From positions 310,001 to 374,000 of the forward strand of contig NZ_QEKO01000001.1 in assembly GCF_003096595.1 (NCBI RefSeq): DNA of 64,000 bases, given 5' to 3'. Of the stretch, positions 26,546 to 35,663 are shown one piece after another (the first letter of the stretch is position 1; each line of letters begins with the position of its first letter). The position numbers and the translations under genes were made by a program. This stretch comes from Pusillimonas noertemannii. GTDB lineage: Bacteria; Pseudomonadota; Gammaproteobacteria; Burkholderiales; Burkholderiaceae_B. The notes beneath the pieces were generated by a model. That model saw only the letters and a program-made list of their open reading frames with translations, was not told where the DNA came from and did not search any database.

Positions 26546-27673
26546 ATGTCGAACGTTGCTTATGATGCCTACCGCGAGGACGTCGCGGGCCGCGCCAATG
26601 TGCAGGACACCCCCGAACTGCTGGAGTACTACGGCGAGCTGGAGCGGCTGGGCACCGCCGCGCTGTGGACCGTGGCCAACAAGATCGAGCCCTGGCAGCC
26701 CAAGTCGCAGTCGGTGCCGATGATCTGGCGCTATCGCGAGCTGCGCGAGCACGTGCTGCGCTCAGTCTCGCTCGTGTCGCCCGAGAAGGCGGGGCGCCGG
26801 GTCATCTACCTGGACAATCCGGGGCGCCGCGACGTGGCGGCGGCGGTCGGCTGGCTGTATTCGGGATTGCAGGTCATGCACCCGGGCGAGGCGGCCTCGG
26901 CGCACTGGCATTCTTCGTCGGCGCTGCGCTTTATCATGGAAGGCGCCGGAGCCTACACCATCGTGAACGGCCACAAGATGACGCTGGGCGCCAATGACTT
27001 TGTCATTACGCCCAACGGCTGCTGGCACGAGCACGGGGTAGAGGAAGGCGGCCTGCCCTGCATCTGGCAAGATGGCCTGGACATTCCCCTGGCCAATGCC
27101 ATGGAGGCGGGCTTTTTCGGCGTGCATCCCGACCTGCACCAGGCTGTTGGCCATCCGGTCGACGATTCGGTGGGCATCTGGGGCGCGCCGGGCCTGCGCC
27201 CGCAGGACGCCAGGTGGAGCGCCCCGTATTCGCCGCTGTTCAAGTACCAATGGGAGCCCACCTACGAGGCGCTGCTGAACTATGCCGGGGCGGCCGAGGC
27301 CAACCCCTACGATTGCCACTTGATGAACTACACCAACCCGGCAACGGGCGGCCATGTCATGTCGACCATGGGCGCCAGCATGCAGCTTCTGCTGCCGGGC
27401 TTCGCGGGCAAGGCCCATCGCCATACGGGCAGCTTCCTGTACCAGGTGGCCAAGGGCAGCGGCTATTCCATCATCGACGGCAGGCGTTTTGACTGGCGCG
27501 AGCACGACATCTTCTGTGTGCCTTCATGGGCCTGGCACGAGCATGTGAACGCCTCGCAGACCGAGGACGCCTGCCTGTTCTGCTTCAACGACCTGCCGGC
27601 CATCGAGGCCATGGGCTTTTATCGCGAAGAAGCGCTGGCCGACAATGGCGGCCGGCAGCCCGTGATGGCGTGA
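26546..27673 (+). CDS. Gentisate 1,2-dioxygenase-like bicupin
   Basis: This enzyme would open the ring of gentisate with Fe(II) and O2 to give maleylpyruvate. The 375-residue protein has two cupin domains. The first has the iron-binding AHWHSSSALRFIMEG and a later histidine in GCWHEHG; the second repeats the pattern as AHRHTGSFLYQVAKGSGY and WAWHEHVN. The start at 26546 has AAGGAGGAC before it. The AraC gene follows on the same strand. The gene lies inside the block that separates trpG from trpE, and gentisate is the product expected from the hydroxylase at 50.8-54 kb. A related salicylate- or 1-hydroxy-2-naphthoate-cleaving activity is possible. Confidence 0.82.
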   Translation: MSNVAYDAYREDVAGRANVQDTPELLEYYGELERLGTAALWTVANKIEPWQPKSQSVPMIWRYRELREHVLRSVSLVSPEKAGRRVIYLDNPGRRDVAAAVGWLYSGLQVMHPGEAASAHWHSSSALRFIMEGAGAYTIVNGHKMTLGANDFVITPNGCWHEHGVEEGGLPCIWQDGLDIPLANAMEAGFFGVHPDLHQAVGHPVDDSVGIWGAPGLRPQDARWSAPYSPLFKYQWEPTYEALLNYAGAAEANPYDCHLMNYTNPATGGHVMSTMGASMQLLLPGFAGKAHRHTGSFLYQVAKGSGYSIIDGRRFDWREHDIFCVPSWAWHEHVNASQTEDACLFCFNDLPAIEAMGFYREEALADNGGRQPVMA

Positions 27674-27810
27674 TCGGTCTCCCTCCCGGCGCTATACTGG
27701 TTCAATATAAGAGCTTGGATAGACAAGCTTGAACCTGGTCCGGCATGCTTTGCGCATGCCGGTTGGGCGCCGGCCGCGGGCCGCGTCTCACAAGAGCGGG
27801 GAGGCCGCAC

Positions 27811-28845
27811 ATGGCCCACACAATGGCGGGATGGACTCGATCCCTCCTTGCGCAACACGTGCTGCTTGCATCGCAAGATGTCGACGAGGTGCGCGCCCGC
27901 ATTGCCGAACTCCTTAACGACCACGAACTCGAGCCGCGCGGCTCGACGCTGGCCGCGCGCCTGAACGGGGTGCAGGCCGGCGCGCTGGGCCTGTGGATGC
28001 TCGAGTACGGCGAGGCGGTCACGGTCGAGGAAACCCGGCCCGGCGGCGACTTCGTGCTGGTGCAGTTGCCGCTTTCAGGGTCGGTGGGCATCGAATGCGA
28101 AGAGGGCCGTTTTACGGTCAGTCCGGGCAGCGGGCTGGTAATGCCGTCGAACGTGTCCCACCGCCTCGACTGGGAGGCGGGCGCTTCGCAGATTATTCTC
28201 AAGGTGCCGCTGGCGCGCCTGTTGCTTGAATACGAAGGCCTGACGGGCAGCCGCCCGGGCGGGCCGCTGCGCTTCAACCGCAAGATCGAGCTTGGCGCCA
28301 CGGATGGCGAGCAATGGAGCGCGCTGATGCGCTATTTTTGCGAGCAGCTGGCCCACCCGTCGCCACTGGGGTGGCTGAAGGCACGGATGGCCGAAGAGGC
28401 ACTGATGCGTCATCTGCTGTGCGCGCAATCGGTTTCCCTGCACGAGCACTATCTGGGCGATGAAGGCAGCCAAGCGCCCAGGCGGCTGCAGCGCGCCCGG
28501 TCGTTCATGGAGGCGAATCTGCAAGAAGAGGTTTCCGTGGGCGATATTGCGCGGCATAGCGGAGCCAGCGTAAGAAGCCTGTCGCGGATGTGCCGGATGC
28601 AGTATGGGGTCAGCCCCATGCAGTTGTTGCGCGACATGCGGCTGGACAAGGTGCGTGCCGAGCTTGCCGCCGCTTCGGCGGATGCGAGCGTGTCTGAAGT
28701 GGCGTTGCGGTGGGGACTGGCGCATCTGGGACGGTTTGCCGCTTCATATAGGCAGCGGTTCGGCGAGGCGCCTCATGAAACGCTGGCGGCGGGGCGGCAG
28801 CGGGCTCGCAGCGTGCCCCACATTACAGGAGCGGCATCGGAGTGA
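27811..28845 (+). CDS. AraC family transcriptional regulator
   Basis: This is a 344-residue regulator. An N-terminal cupin-like effector domain (PLSGSVGIECEEGRFTVSPG, then MPSNVSHRLDW) precedes the C-terminal pair of helix-turn-helices (VGDIARHSGASVRSLSRMCR and the later EVALRWGLAHLGRFAASYRQ). This architecture is common among activators of aromatic catabolism. It follows the gentisate dioxygenase gene and is its likely activator. The start at 27811 has GGGGAGG upstream. It converges on livF with a 15-bp gap. Confidence 0.85.
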   Translation: MAHTMAGWTRSLLAQHVLLASQDVDEVRARIAELLNDHELEPRGSTLAARLNGVQAGALGLWMLEYGEAVTVEETRPGGDFVLVQLPLSGSVGIECEEGRFTVSPGSGLVMPSNVSHRLDWEAGASQIILKVPLARLLLEYEGLTGSRPGGPLRFNRKIELGATDGEQWSALMRYFCEQLAHPSPLGWLKARMAEEALMRHLLCAQSVSLHEHYLGDEGSQAPRRLQRARSFMEANLQEEVSVGDIARHSGASVRSLSRMCRMQYGVSPMQLLRDMRLDKVRAELAAASADASVSEVALRWGLAHLGRFAASYRQRFGEAPHETLAAGRQRARSVPHITGAASE

Positions 28846-28860
28846 TCAACGGGCCGGAGC

Positions 28861-29571
28861 TTAGCCCGTTCCGGTGATGATCTTCATGGTTTCGGGGTGC
28901 TGGGTGGCTTCGTCCAGCGTGCCGTGGAAGACGATTTCGCCGCGCTCGATGACGTAGATGCGGTCGGCGAAACTGGGCAGGTGGTAGAAGTTGGATTCGG
29001 CCAGCAGCACCGAACGCCCCTGGCGCAGGATTTCGCGCAGGCCGTCGCTGATGGTGGGCAAAATGGCGGGCGACAGGCCTTCGAAGGCTTCGTCGAGGAT
29101 GAGCATTTCGGGGTCCAGCGCGATGGCGCGGGCGATGGAAACCATTTTGCGCTCGCCGCCCGAGAGCTGCTGGCCGCCCCGGTGCAAGTACTGCTTGAGC
29201 TTGGGAAATATGTTGTAGGCGACCTGTATGCGCTCGTCGGCGCCTTTGGCGGTTTTGCGGGTCCAGGTGGGCAGGGCGATATTGTCTTCGACGGTCAGGT
29301 CGCCAAAGACGTCGCTGCCCTCGGGGGTGTAGCCCAGGCCCAGGTCGGCCATGGCATAGGTGGGCAGGCCGCGCAGGTTCTTGGATTTCCAGCGGATGTC
29401 GCCACTGTCGAGCTTTTGATAGCCCATGATGCTGCGCAGGGTGGTGGTCTTGCCGGCGCCGTTGCGGCCCACCAGGCATACGAGCTCGCCGGGGGCGACC
29501 GAAAGCGAAACTTCATGCAGCACCTGGTTGCCCAGCAGCGTGACAGATACTTTGTTGAGTTCGAGCGACAT
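28861..29571 (-). CDS. livF: Branched-chain amino acid type ABC transporter ATPase, LivF
   Basis: This is a 236-residue ATPase. Walker A is GRNGAGKTTT, the signature LSGGERK, and Walker B LILDEAFEG. It pairs with LivG to power import through LivH and LivM. Its start overlaps the livG stop (TGATG), so the two are translationally coupled. It is last in the livHMGF-ordered minus-strand operon that begins with a binding protein at 33473. Confidence 0.93.
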   Translation of the reverse strand: MSLELNKVSVTLLGNQVLHEVSLSVAPGELVCLVGRNGAGKTTTLRSIMGYQKLDSGDIRWKSKNLRGLPTYAMADLGLGYTPEGSDVFGDLTVEDNIALPTWTRKTAKGADERIQVAYNIFPKLKQYLHRGGQQLSGGERKMVSIARAIALDPEMLILDEAFEGLSPAILPTISDGLREILRQGRSVLLAESNFYHLPSFADRIYVIERGEIVFHGTLDEATQHPETMKIITGTG

Positions 29572-30356
29572 CAGTGGTTTCCTTTGCCGACGACGATGGA
29601 CAGCACTTCTTCGTTCTTGAAGAACTCTTCGGCGGGCGAATCGGCGATTTTTGCGCCGTCTTGCATGGCTACGATGCGTGTGGAATAGCGCGAGACCAGG
29701 TCCATGTCGTGCTCGACCAGCATAATGGCCCCGACGTTCATTCTTTCGGCTGCGGCCAGCAGGGTTTCCATAATGCCGTATTTGTCGGCGGTGGAGACGC
29801 CGGCGGTGGGTTCGTCCAGCAGCAGCACCTTGGGGTGCAGGGCCAGGGCGCTGGCCACGTCGAGCAGCTTGCGCTTGCCGTGCGGCAGGGCGGAAGACAG
29901 GACGTCGAGCGAGGTGTGCAGGCCGAAGGCCCGGGCGGTGTCTTCGACGATCTTCCCGATGGTGTCGTTGCGGCGGAAGTTCTGCATCATGCGCCAGCGC
30001 AACCCGCCATACGAACTGGCCGCCACCGCCAGGGTTTCCCGCACGGTAAGGTCGGGAAAGATATTGACCAGTTGGAAGGCGCGCGCCAGGCCCTGGGTGG
30101 AAAGCTTGACGATGTCATTGTCGGCCAGCTTGTTGCCCAGGAAGAAGACCTCGCCGGTGGTGGGCGGAAACAAGCCGGTAAGGGTGTTGACCAGGGTGGT
30201 CTTGCCGGCGCCGTTGGGCCCGACGATGGAGACGATTTCGCCCTTGCCCACGCTTAGCGACACATTGCGCAGGGCGATGAAATCACCATAGCGCATGGAG
30301 ACGTCGCGCGCTTCAAGCAGTGGATCGCGCTGGGCGGCGTTGCCTTGCGTCAGCAT
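29571..30356 (-). CDS. livG: Branched-chain amino acid type ABC transporter ATPase, LivG
   Basis: This is a 261-residue ATPase with Walker A GPNGAGKTTL, the variant signature LPHGKRKLLD in place of LSGGQ, and Walker B LLLDEPTAGV. The signature change is common in LivG proteins of this group. Its first 44 bases overlap the end of livM, an unusually long overlap. It belongs to the operon of binding protein, livH, livM, livG and livF. Confidence 0.92.
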   Translation of the reverse strand: MLTQGNAAQRDPLLEARDVSMRYGDFIALRNVSLSVGKGEIVSIVGPNGAGKTTLVNTLTGLFPPTTGEVFFLGNKLADNDIVKLSTQGLARAFQLVNIFPDLTVRETLAVAASSYGGLRWRMMQNFRRNDTIGKIVEDTARAFGLHTSLDVLSSALPHGKRKLLDVASALALHPKVLLLDEPTAGVSTADKYGIMETLLAAAERMNVGAIMLVEHDMDLVSRYSTRIVAMQDGAKIADSPAEEFFKNEEVLSIVVGKGNH

Positions 30357-31311
30357 GGGCTTTGCCCTCCTTTTTGAGTTTGAGGCGGCGCAGGCCGCCC
30401 AGGATTCCGCCCGGAAGCGCGATGACGATCAGCGCCAGCGCCAGGCCCACGAAGAAGCGCCAGTACTGGGTTTCGGCCATGAGCTGGTCTTGCACCAGTA
30501 TCATTACCAGCGAACCCACGGCGGGCCCCAGGAACTGCTGGTAGCCGCCCAGAATGGTCATGAAGACCAGGTGGCCCGAGTGCGTCCAGTATGAAAGCTC
30601 GGGGTCGGCCAGGCCGGTGAGCACGCCCAGCATGACGCCGCCGATGGCGCCATAAACAGCCGAGACGATGAAGGCCACCGTGCGCACCCAGCGCACCCGC
30701 ACGCCCAGGTACAGGGCCTTTACGGGGTTGTCGCGCGAGGCGGTAAGGTGCAGCCCGTAGGGCGAGCGCACCAGGCGCCACATGATATAGCCCAGCACCA
30801 CCAGCAGGATGAGGCAGTAGTAGTAGAAGGGGCCGGTAAGAAAGCCGGTTTTGTTGTACATGTCGAGTTCCATGCCCAGCAGGGTGGGCCGCGGCACGCG
30901 CATGCCGCTTTCGCCGCCCGTAAGGTGGTAGAACTTGAACAGTATGGAATGCAGCAGCATGCCGAAGGAAAGCGTAAGCACTCCGAAGAAGATGCCGGTG
31001 AAGCGGCTGGCCACCAGCGCCAGCGGGATGGAAAGGCAAAGGGCCGCCACGATGGCCACCGCCAGCATGATCTCGAACGAGGCAATGCCCAGAATGGAGT
31101 ACGAGGCCGCCGCCGCGTAGGCGCCGGCGGCGACGAACATGGCGTGGCCGAAGGAAAGCTGGCCGCCGTAGCCGAACAGCAGGTTGAAGCCCAGCAGGAT
31201 GATGGAGTAGGCAAAGAACGGTATGAGCACCGTCAGGAAGTACGCGGGCAGCACCAGCGGGGCGGCGGCCAGGGCCGCCAGGCAAACGACCAGCAGGATT
31301 CTAGACATCAT
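30313..31311 (-). CDS. livM: Branched-chain amino acid type ABC permease, LivM
   Basis: This is a 332-residue inner-membrane permease with about nine or ten hydrophobic segments and the LivM motif LLFGYGGQLSFGHAMFVAAG. It forms the channel with LivH. Its start overlaps livH by four bases (ATGA). The tail (LKKEGKAHADARQRRPARS) extends past the usual end and overlaps the livG start by 44 bp. Confidence 0.92.
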   Translation of the reverse strand: MMSRILLVVCLAALAAAPLVLPAYFLTVLIPFFAYSIILLGFNLLFGYGGQLSFGHAMFVAAGAYAAAASYSILGIASFEIMLAVAIVAALCLSIPLALVASRFTGIFFGVLTLSFGMLLHSILFKFYHLTGGESGMRVPRPTLLGMELDMYNKTGFLTGPFYYYCLILLVVLGYIMWRLVRSPYGLHLTASRDNPVKALYLGVRVRWVRTVAFIVSAVYGAIGGVMLGVLTGLADPELSYWTHSGHLVFMTILGGYQQFLGPAVGSLVMILVQDQLMAETQYWRFFVGLALALIVIALPGGILGGLRRLKLKKEGKAHADARQRRPARSTA

Positions 31312-32189
31312 GTTGCGATCCTTCCATACAGACCCGATGGTTTCCAGATGAGCATGCCGATGACGATGACGTAGATGGCCAGGGTGTCGACCTCTGGATA
31401 GGTGAACACGGCCAGTGTGCTGAGCAGGCCCACGATGACGGCGCCGACGGCGGCGCCCTTCATGCTGCCCAGGCCGCCTATGACCACCACGGCAAATGCC
31501 TTGACGATGAGCTCGACACCCATTTCAAGCGAGGCGACGCCGGTGGGGATGACCAGGGCGCCGCCCACGGTGCCCAGGGCCGTGCCCAGTGTGAACACCA
31601 GCAGGAACACCTTGGACACATTGATGCCCATGGCGGCGCTGGTTTCGTGGTTTTCGGCCGTGGCGCGCAGGATCTTGCCCGTGGCCGTGCGCCCCAGGAA
31701 GTAGGCCATGCCGGCGGCGACGACGATGGCCAGCACGATGACCATGACGTTGTAAAGCGGCATGGTGACGCCGAACAGGTTGATCGAGCCGTAGATCATG
31801 GCCAGGCTGCCCAGCTGCTTGGGGTCGGCGCCCCAGAAGAAGCGGATGATGTCCTGGATCATGAGAACCAGGGCGAAGGTAAGCACCAGCTGGAAGGACT
31901 CAGGCCGGCGATAGATGAGGCGCAGCACGCGCTCCATGGGTATGCCGACCAGGCCGATGATCAGGCCGCCCGCCAGCAAGGCCAGCGGGAACAGATAGGG
32001 CGGCAGCCCCTGCGACATCGCCCAGGTGGTGAAGGTGATGCCGAAGTAGGCGCCCAGCGCATACACCGAGCCACAGGCCAGGTTGATGATGCGCTGCACG
32101 CCGAAGATGAGCTGCAGCCCGGCCGCCACCAGGAACAGCACGGCGGCCTGGAACAGGCCCGCCAGGATGACGTTGGTCAGAAAATTCAC
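31308..32189 (-). CDS. livH: Branched-chain amino acid type ABC permease, LivH
   Basis: This is a 293-residue permease opening with FLTNVILAGLFQAAVLFLVA and carrying the family LAVDIVVA-like helices and GGLGSMKGAAVGAVIVGLL near the end. It immediately follows the binding protein gene (stop at 32190) and overlaps livM, so the whole set is one operon. The substrate is inferred to be an aromatic or other carboxylic acid rather than leucine, from the neighbours. Confidence 0.92.
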   Translation of the reverse strand: MNFLTNVILAGLFQAAVLFLVAAGLQLIFGVQRIINLACGSVYALGAYFGITFTTWAMSQGLPPYLFPLALLAGGLIIGLVGIPMERVLRLIYRRPESFQLVLTFALVLMIQDIIRFFWGADPKQLGSLAMIYGSINLFGVTMPLYNVMVIVLAIVVAAGMAYFLGRTATGKILRATAENHETSAAMGINVSKVFLLVFTLGTALGTVGGALVIPTGVASLEMGVELIVKAFAVVVIGGLGSMKGAAVGAVIVGLLSTLAVFTYPEVDTLAIYVIVIGMLIWKPSGLYGRIAT

Positions 32190-33473
32190 CTAGATCTCCC
32201 ATTGCTTTGCTTCGAGCCATTTCCAGAAGTCGTCTTCGGCCTTGGGTTTTTGCAATTGGTCTGAGTAGATGCTGGTGATGTCGGTGATGGTGGCGAAATC
32301 GTAGTCGTTGTTGTTGGTGGACAGGCCCTGGTGGAACATCTGCTGGGCGATGTGGTCGGGGCGCATGCTGCCTTTGCCGCCCAGCGACTCGACCTCGATG
32401 CCGGACATGGCCTGGGCGATTTCTTTGGTGGAGGGCCAGGAGCCGCCCTTGGCGGACAGGGCCTTTTCAACGCCGGCCTTGTAGACCTCCATCGAGAAGT
32501 AGGCGCGGTCGGCTTCCCAGCTGGGATAGTCGTTGAACTTGTCGTGATACCAGGCCACGAACTCTTTCTGCAGCGGGCTTGCCTGCGGATGGTCGAAGTA
32601 CATGGTGTTGTGGCCGCAGATGGCGCCCTCGGGCATGAACTCTTTTTTGAGCGAGGTATGCTGCCACCCGGCGGCCGGCAGCACGAAGCGGGTTTCTTCG
32701 GTAAGGCCGGCGGCATGGGCCTGTTTCATGAAGACGGGCAGGTCGGCGAACAGCAGGGCCGAGTAGATGAGGTCGGGCTTGGCCGCGCGCAGGGCGGCCA
32801 CGTTGGAGGTAAGGTCGAGGTTGCCGATCTTGGACCACTGCTCGGTGACCACCTCGTACTCGATGCCGTACTTTTTAAGCAGGGCCTGGAACGCCGCCCA
32901 CACGTTGCGGCCGTAGGAGTAGTCGGGGTTCATGCCCGCGATGCGCACGAACTTGCCCTTGTAGTGCTTGATGGCCAGCAGCGAGGCCATGACGGCCTCG
33001 CACTCGTTGTCGGTGCTGCGGAACACGTATTTGGGCGCCGGCATGGTTTCGTTGACGCCGTCTTGCGTGGTGCCGTCCCAGAACACGGTAATGACTTCGC
33101 TGTCTTCGGCGGCGGGGGCCAGCGCCAGGCTGGCGCCGGTGGACACGATGCCCTGCACACAGTCGACTTCTTCGCGCAGCACGAGACGGCGGAAGCGCTC
33201 GATGGTTTCTTTGGGGCTGGTTTCTTCTTCGATGACCAGCTCGACCTTGCGGCCGCCGATGCCGCCGTTGGCATTGATGCGTTCGGCCGCCCATTGCGCG
33301 CCGCGAAGGCCGGTTTCGCCGATGGTGCCGGCCACGCCGCCGCGCGGCGCCAGGATGCCGATGCGCAGGGGTTTGTCTTTGGCGATGGCCGGGAACCCCA
33401 TGAGGCCCAGTGTGGCGCCCAGGCCGGCGGCCTGGATGAGGCTTCTGCGTTTCTTCGACGTCGGTGTAGTCAT
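32190..33473 (-). CDS. ABC substrate-binding protein with Tat-like signal
   Basis: This is a 427-residue LivJ-type binding protein. The signal sequence has a twin-arginine pattern (KKRRSLIQAAGLGATLGLMG), suggesting export by Tat after folding, possibly with a cofactor or tightly bound ligand. The mature part starts LRIGILAPRGGVAGTIGETG. It is the first gene of the livHMGF operon and so the natural partner of that permease. Confidence 0.9.
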   Translation of the reverse strand: MTTPTSKKRRSLIQAAGLGATLGLMGFPAIAKDKPLRIGILAPRGGVAGTIGETGLRGAQWAAERINANGGIGGRKVELVIEEETSPKETIERFRRLVLREEVDCVQGIVSTGASLALAPAAEDSEVITVFWDGTTQDGVNETMPAPKYVFRSTDNECEAVMASLLAIKHYKGKFVRIAGMNPDYSYGRNVWAAFQALLKKYGIEYEVVTEQWSKIGNLDLTSNVAALRAAKPDLIYSALLFADLPVFMKQAHAAGLTEETRFVLPAAGWQHTSLKKEFMPEGAICGHNTMYFDHPQASPLQKEFVAWYHDKFNDYPSWEADRAYFSMEVYKAGVEKALSAKGGSWPSTKEIAQAMSGIEVESLGGKGSMRPDHIAQQMFHQGLSTNNNDYDFATITDITSIYSDQLQKPKAEDDFWKWLEAKQWEI

Positions 33474-33835
33474 GTGTCTCCCCGGTTGGTGTTATGCGGA
33501 CATTGCGACGTAGTGCTGCGAAAAGCATTGGCAATGCTAACGCATCAGAAGTATTTCACGGTCAACAATACATGAATATCACTGATATACACAGCAGGAA
33601 AACCCTTAGCGCGGGAAGGTAATTGTAACTATCTGGATATATAAACAATACCAATTGACCCATCATTCGGATGCATCTAATATATCAGTAATGTTTCACT
33701 AGGGCGGAGTGCTCGCCCCATACTGAACGTGAAGCGTCCCGGTGCAAGACCTGTCAACACAAGAACAGTGCGGCGCCTTTTTGGGTGCCGGCAGGCCGGG
33801 GCTTCGATTCAATGGATACACGACGGGAGACAGTC
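33474..33835. promoter_or_regulatory. AT-rich divergent promoter region with candidate GntR sites
   Basis: The 362-bp gap between the binding protein and the hydroxylase is clearly AT-rich. It holds a palindrome ATATCACTGATAT (33576-33588) and TAATATATCAGT (33678-33689). TAATATATCA recurs at 35621-35630 upstream of the divergent GntR/Fe-ADH pair, so both may be targets of that GntR protein. Confidence 0.4.
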
Positions 33836-34660
33836 ATGAAGATCCAAGAAAGGCAGATGAAGTTCCGCGAGGAATACAAGGCCAACATCAGCCCCTACTA
33901 CAACGGCATCGTGCACATCACGGTCATGTACGCGGCCGGCATCGCGGCCATCTGGTACTGTGTGTCGCAGCTTCAGAACGCCCGCTGGGAATGGCTGCTG
34001 GTCATTCCGGTATTTTTGCTGGGCAACCTGTTCGAATGGTTTATGCACACTTATGTAATGCACAAGCGCATCAATGTGTTCGGCTTGCGTGCCATCTACC
34101 AGCGCCATACGCGCGAGCATCACCAGTACTTCACCGACCAATTGGCCACCATCGACGGCCCGCGCGAATTCCGCATCGTGTTCTTCCCGTGGCGCCTGCT
34201 GCTTATCCTGGGCGTGGCGGGCACGGTGTTCGGCTACATCGCCTCGCTCATCTTCAACCCCAACGCGGGCTATATCGTGTTCATCACCATGGTGGGCATG
34301 TATCTCAACTACGAAACCTTCCATTACTGCTGCCACGTGCACGAGAACTGGTTCGTGCGCAACATGCCCTTCATCAACACCATCCGCAGGCACCACACGG
34401 CCCACCACAACATGGGCATCATGATGAAGTACAACATGAACCTGACCTTTCCCATCGCCGACTGGCTCATGGGTACTTCAGACTTGCGTCGCGGCCTGCT
34501 GGGCCACCTGTTCAACGGCTATAGCGATAAGCACATCAAGGAAGAACTCAAGCCCATCATCAGCCGCTTCCGCGACGAGGCCTCGGTTACGCTCGACGGC
34601 CCGGTGCTGACGCCCGACGAAGAGGCCACGCTGGCCAAGGCCCTGGCCGCCCGCGGCTGA
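33836..34660 (+). CDS. Fatty acid hydroxylase / sterol desaturase superfamily membrane protein
   Basis: This is a 274-residue di-iron membrane oxygenase. It has four hydrophobic segments and the histidine clusters HTYVMH, HTREHH, HVHEN and HHTAHH that bind the two irons. It hydroxylates or desaturates a lipid-like or other hydrophobic substrate; which one is unknown. The start at 33836 has GGGAGACAG upstream; earlier in-frame ATGs at 33785 and 33812 lack this. It is followed by a converging GntR gene and may be under that regulator, given the shared TAATATATCA motif. Confidence 0.82.
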   Translation: MKIQERQMKFREEYKANISPYYNGIVHITVMYAAGIAAIWYCVSQLQNARWEWLLVIPVFLLGNLFEWFMHTYVMHKRINVFGLRAIYQRHTREHHQYFTDQLATIDGPREFRIVFFPWRLLLILGVAGTVFGYIASLIFNPNAGYIVFITMVGMYLNYETFHYCCHVHENWFVRNMPFINTIRRHHTAHHNMGIMMKYNMNLTFPIADWLMGTSDLRRGLLGHLFNGYSDKHIKEELKPIISRFRDEASVTLDGPVLTPDEEATLAKALAARG

Positions 34661-34784
34661 CCGGGCCGCGGGCGTGGCGGCCGCCGCTGCTGAACGACAG
34701 ATGCACGCCCCAGGTTCGGACGCGCATTGCGCATGCAGCTATGAGGGCGGTGTACGCCTTGGATGCCCGAGTGCGCCAGGCGGC

Positions 34785-35543
34785 TTAGAAGTCGTAGGTA
34801 AGAGTGGACTTGGCGAAGGCCTCGATGTTGTCCAGCAGCTTGTCCAGCGCATGGCCCGCGGCGTCGACGTCGCCCTTGCCGATGGCGTCGGACACCGCCG
34901 CGTGCAGCTGGGCGGTTTCAGAAAGATCGGCCACGTGCTTGTAGTGGCAGTACCAGAAGCGGCGCGACAGGCCGTGCATCAGCCGCATGGCGCCTTCCGA
35001 GAACTCATTGCGCGCCGCGATCAGCGACAGTTCGTTGAACTGCTTGTCGGCGCGAATGAAGGTGATGTCGTCGTTTTCGTCGGCCGAGCGCAGGAAGGCG
35101 TCGCGCAGATGGAAAAAGGTTTCGCGTTCTTCGGGAGTGGCCCGGCGGGCGGCGCTGCGGCAGATCAGGCGCTCGACTTCGCGCCGGGTTTCAAGCAGGC
35201 GAAGCTGCTTGCGAAGGTCGATCTGGGGCACCAGCAGGCCGCGCTGGGGCAGCACCTGCAGCAGATGTTCGCGCGCCAGGCGCTGAATGGCCTCGCGTAT
35301 GGGGGTGCGGCCGATGTTGAGCATATTGCTCAGGGTCAGCTCGGAAACCGCCGTGCCGGGTGGAATGCGCAGCGTGACGATGGCTTCTTCAAGCCGTTCG
35401 TACGCAATGTCGGTGAGGGTGCGCTTGGGTTCGGCCACATTGAGCTCGTCGGGCACCGCCGAGATCTGCGGCGCTTTGGCGGCCGCGGGCTTGCGCGCCG
35501 GTTTACGGATTGCGGATGTTTTTTTTGCAGAGGAACGATTCAT
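34785..35543 (-). CDS. GntR family regulator, FCD subfamily
   Basis: This is a 252-residue regulator. After a 40-residue Lys/Ala-rich tail comes the winged helix (TDIAYERLEEAIVTLRIPPG, then GRTPIREAIQRLAREHLLQV). The helical FCD effector domain follows, with metal-binding histidine positions typical of organic-acid sensors. It is divergent from the Fe-ADH gene and converges on the hydroxylase. It probably represses one or both until a carboxylic acid effector appears. Confidence 0.88.
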   Translation of the reverse strand: MNRSSAKKTSAIRKPARKPAAAKAPQISAVPDELNVAEPKRTLTDIAYERLEEAIVTLRIPPGTAVSELTLSNMLNIGRTPIREAIQRLAREHLLQVLPQRGLLVPQIDLRKQLRLLETRREVERLICRSAARRATPEERETFFHLRDAFLRSADENDDITFIRADKQFNELSLIAARNEFSEGAMRLMHGLSRRFWYCHYKHVADLSETAQLHAAVSDAIGKGDVDAAGHALDKLLDNIEAFAKSTLTYDF

Positions 35544-35663
35544 TAGGCGCGGGGCGCTTTGGCCGGCTTGTATTTGCGGTGCCTGGGGCGCCGGAGCGGC
35601 CCAGAGGGCTGACTGTTGATTAATATATCACTTGTATGGAAGATGTTCCACGGGGAGTTGTCC

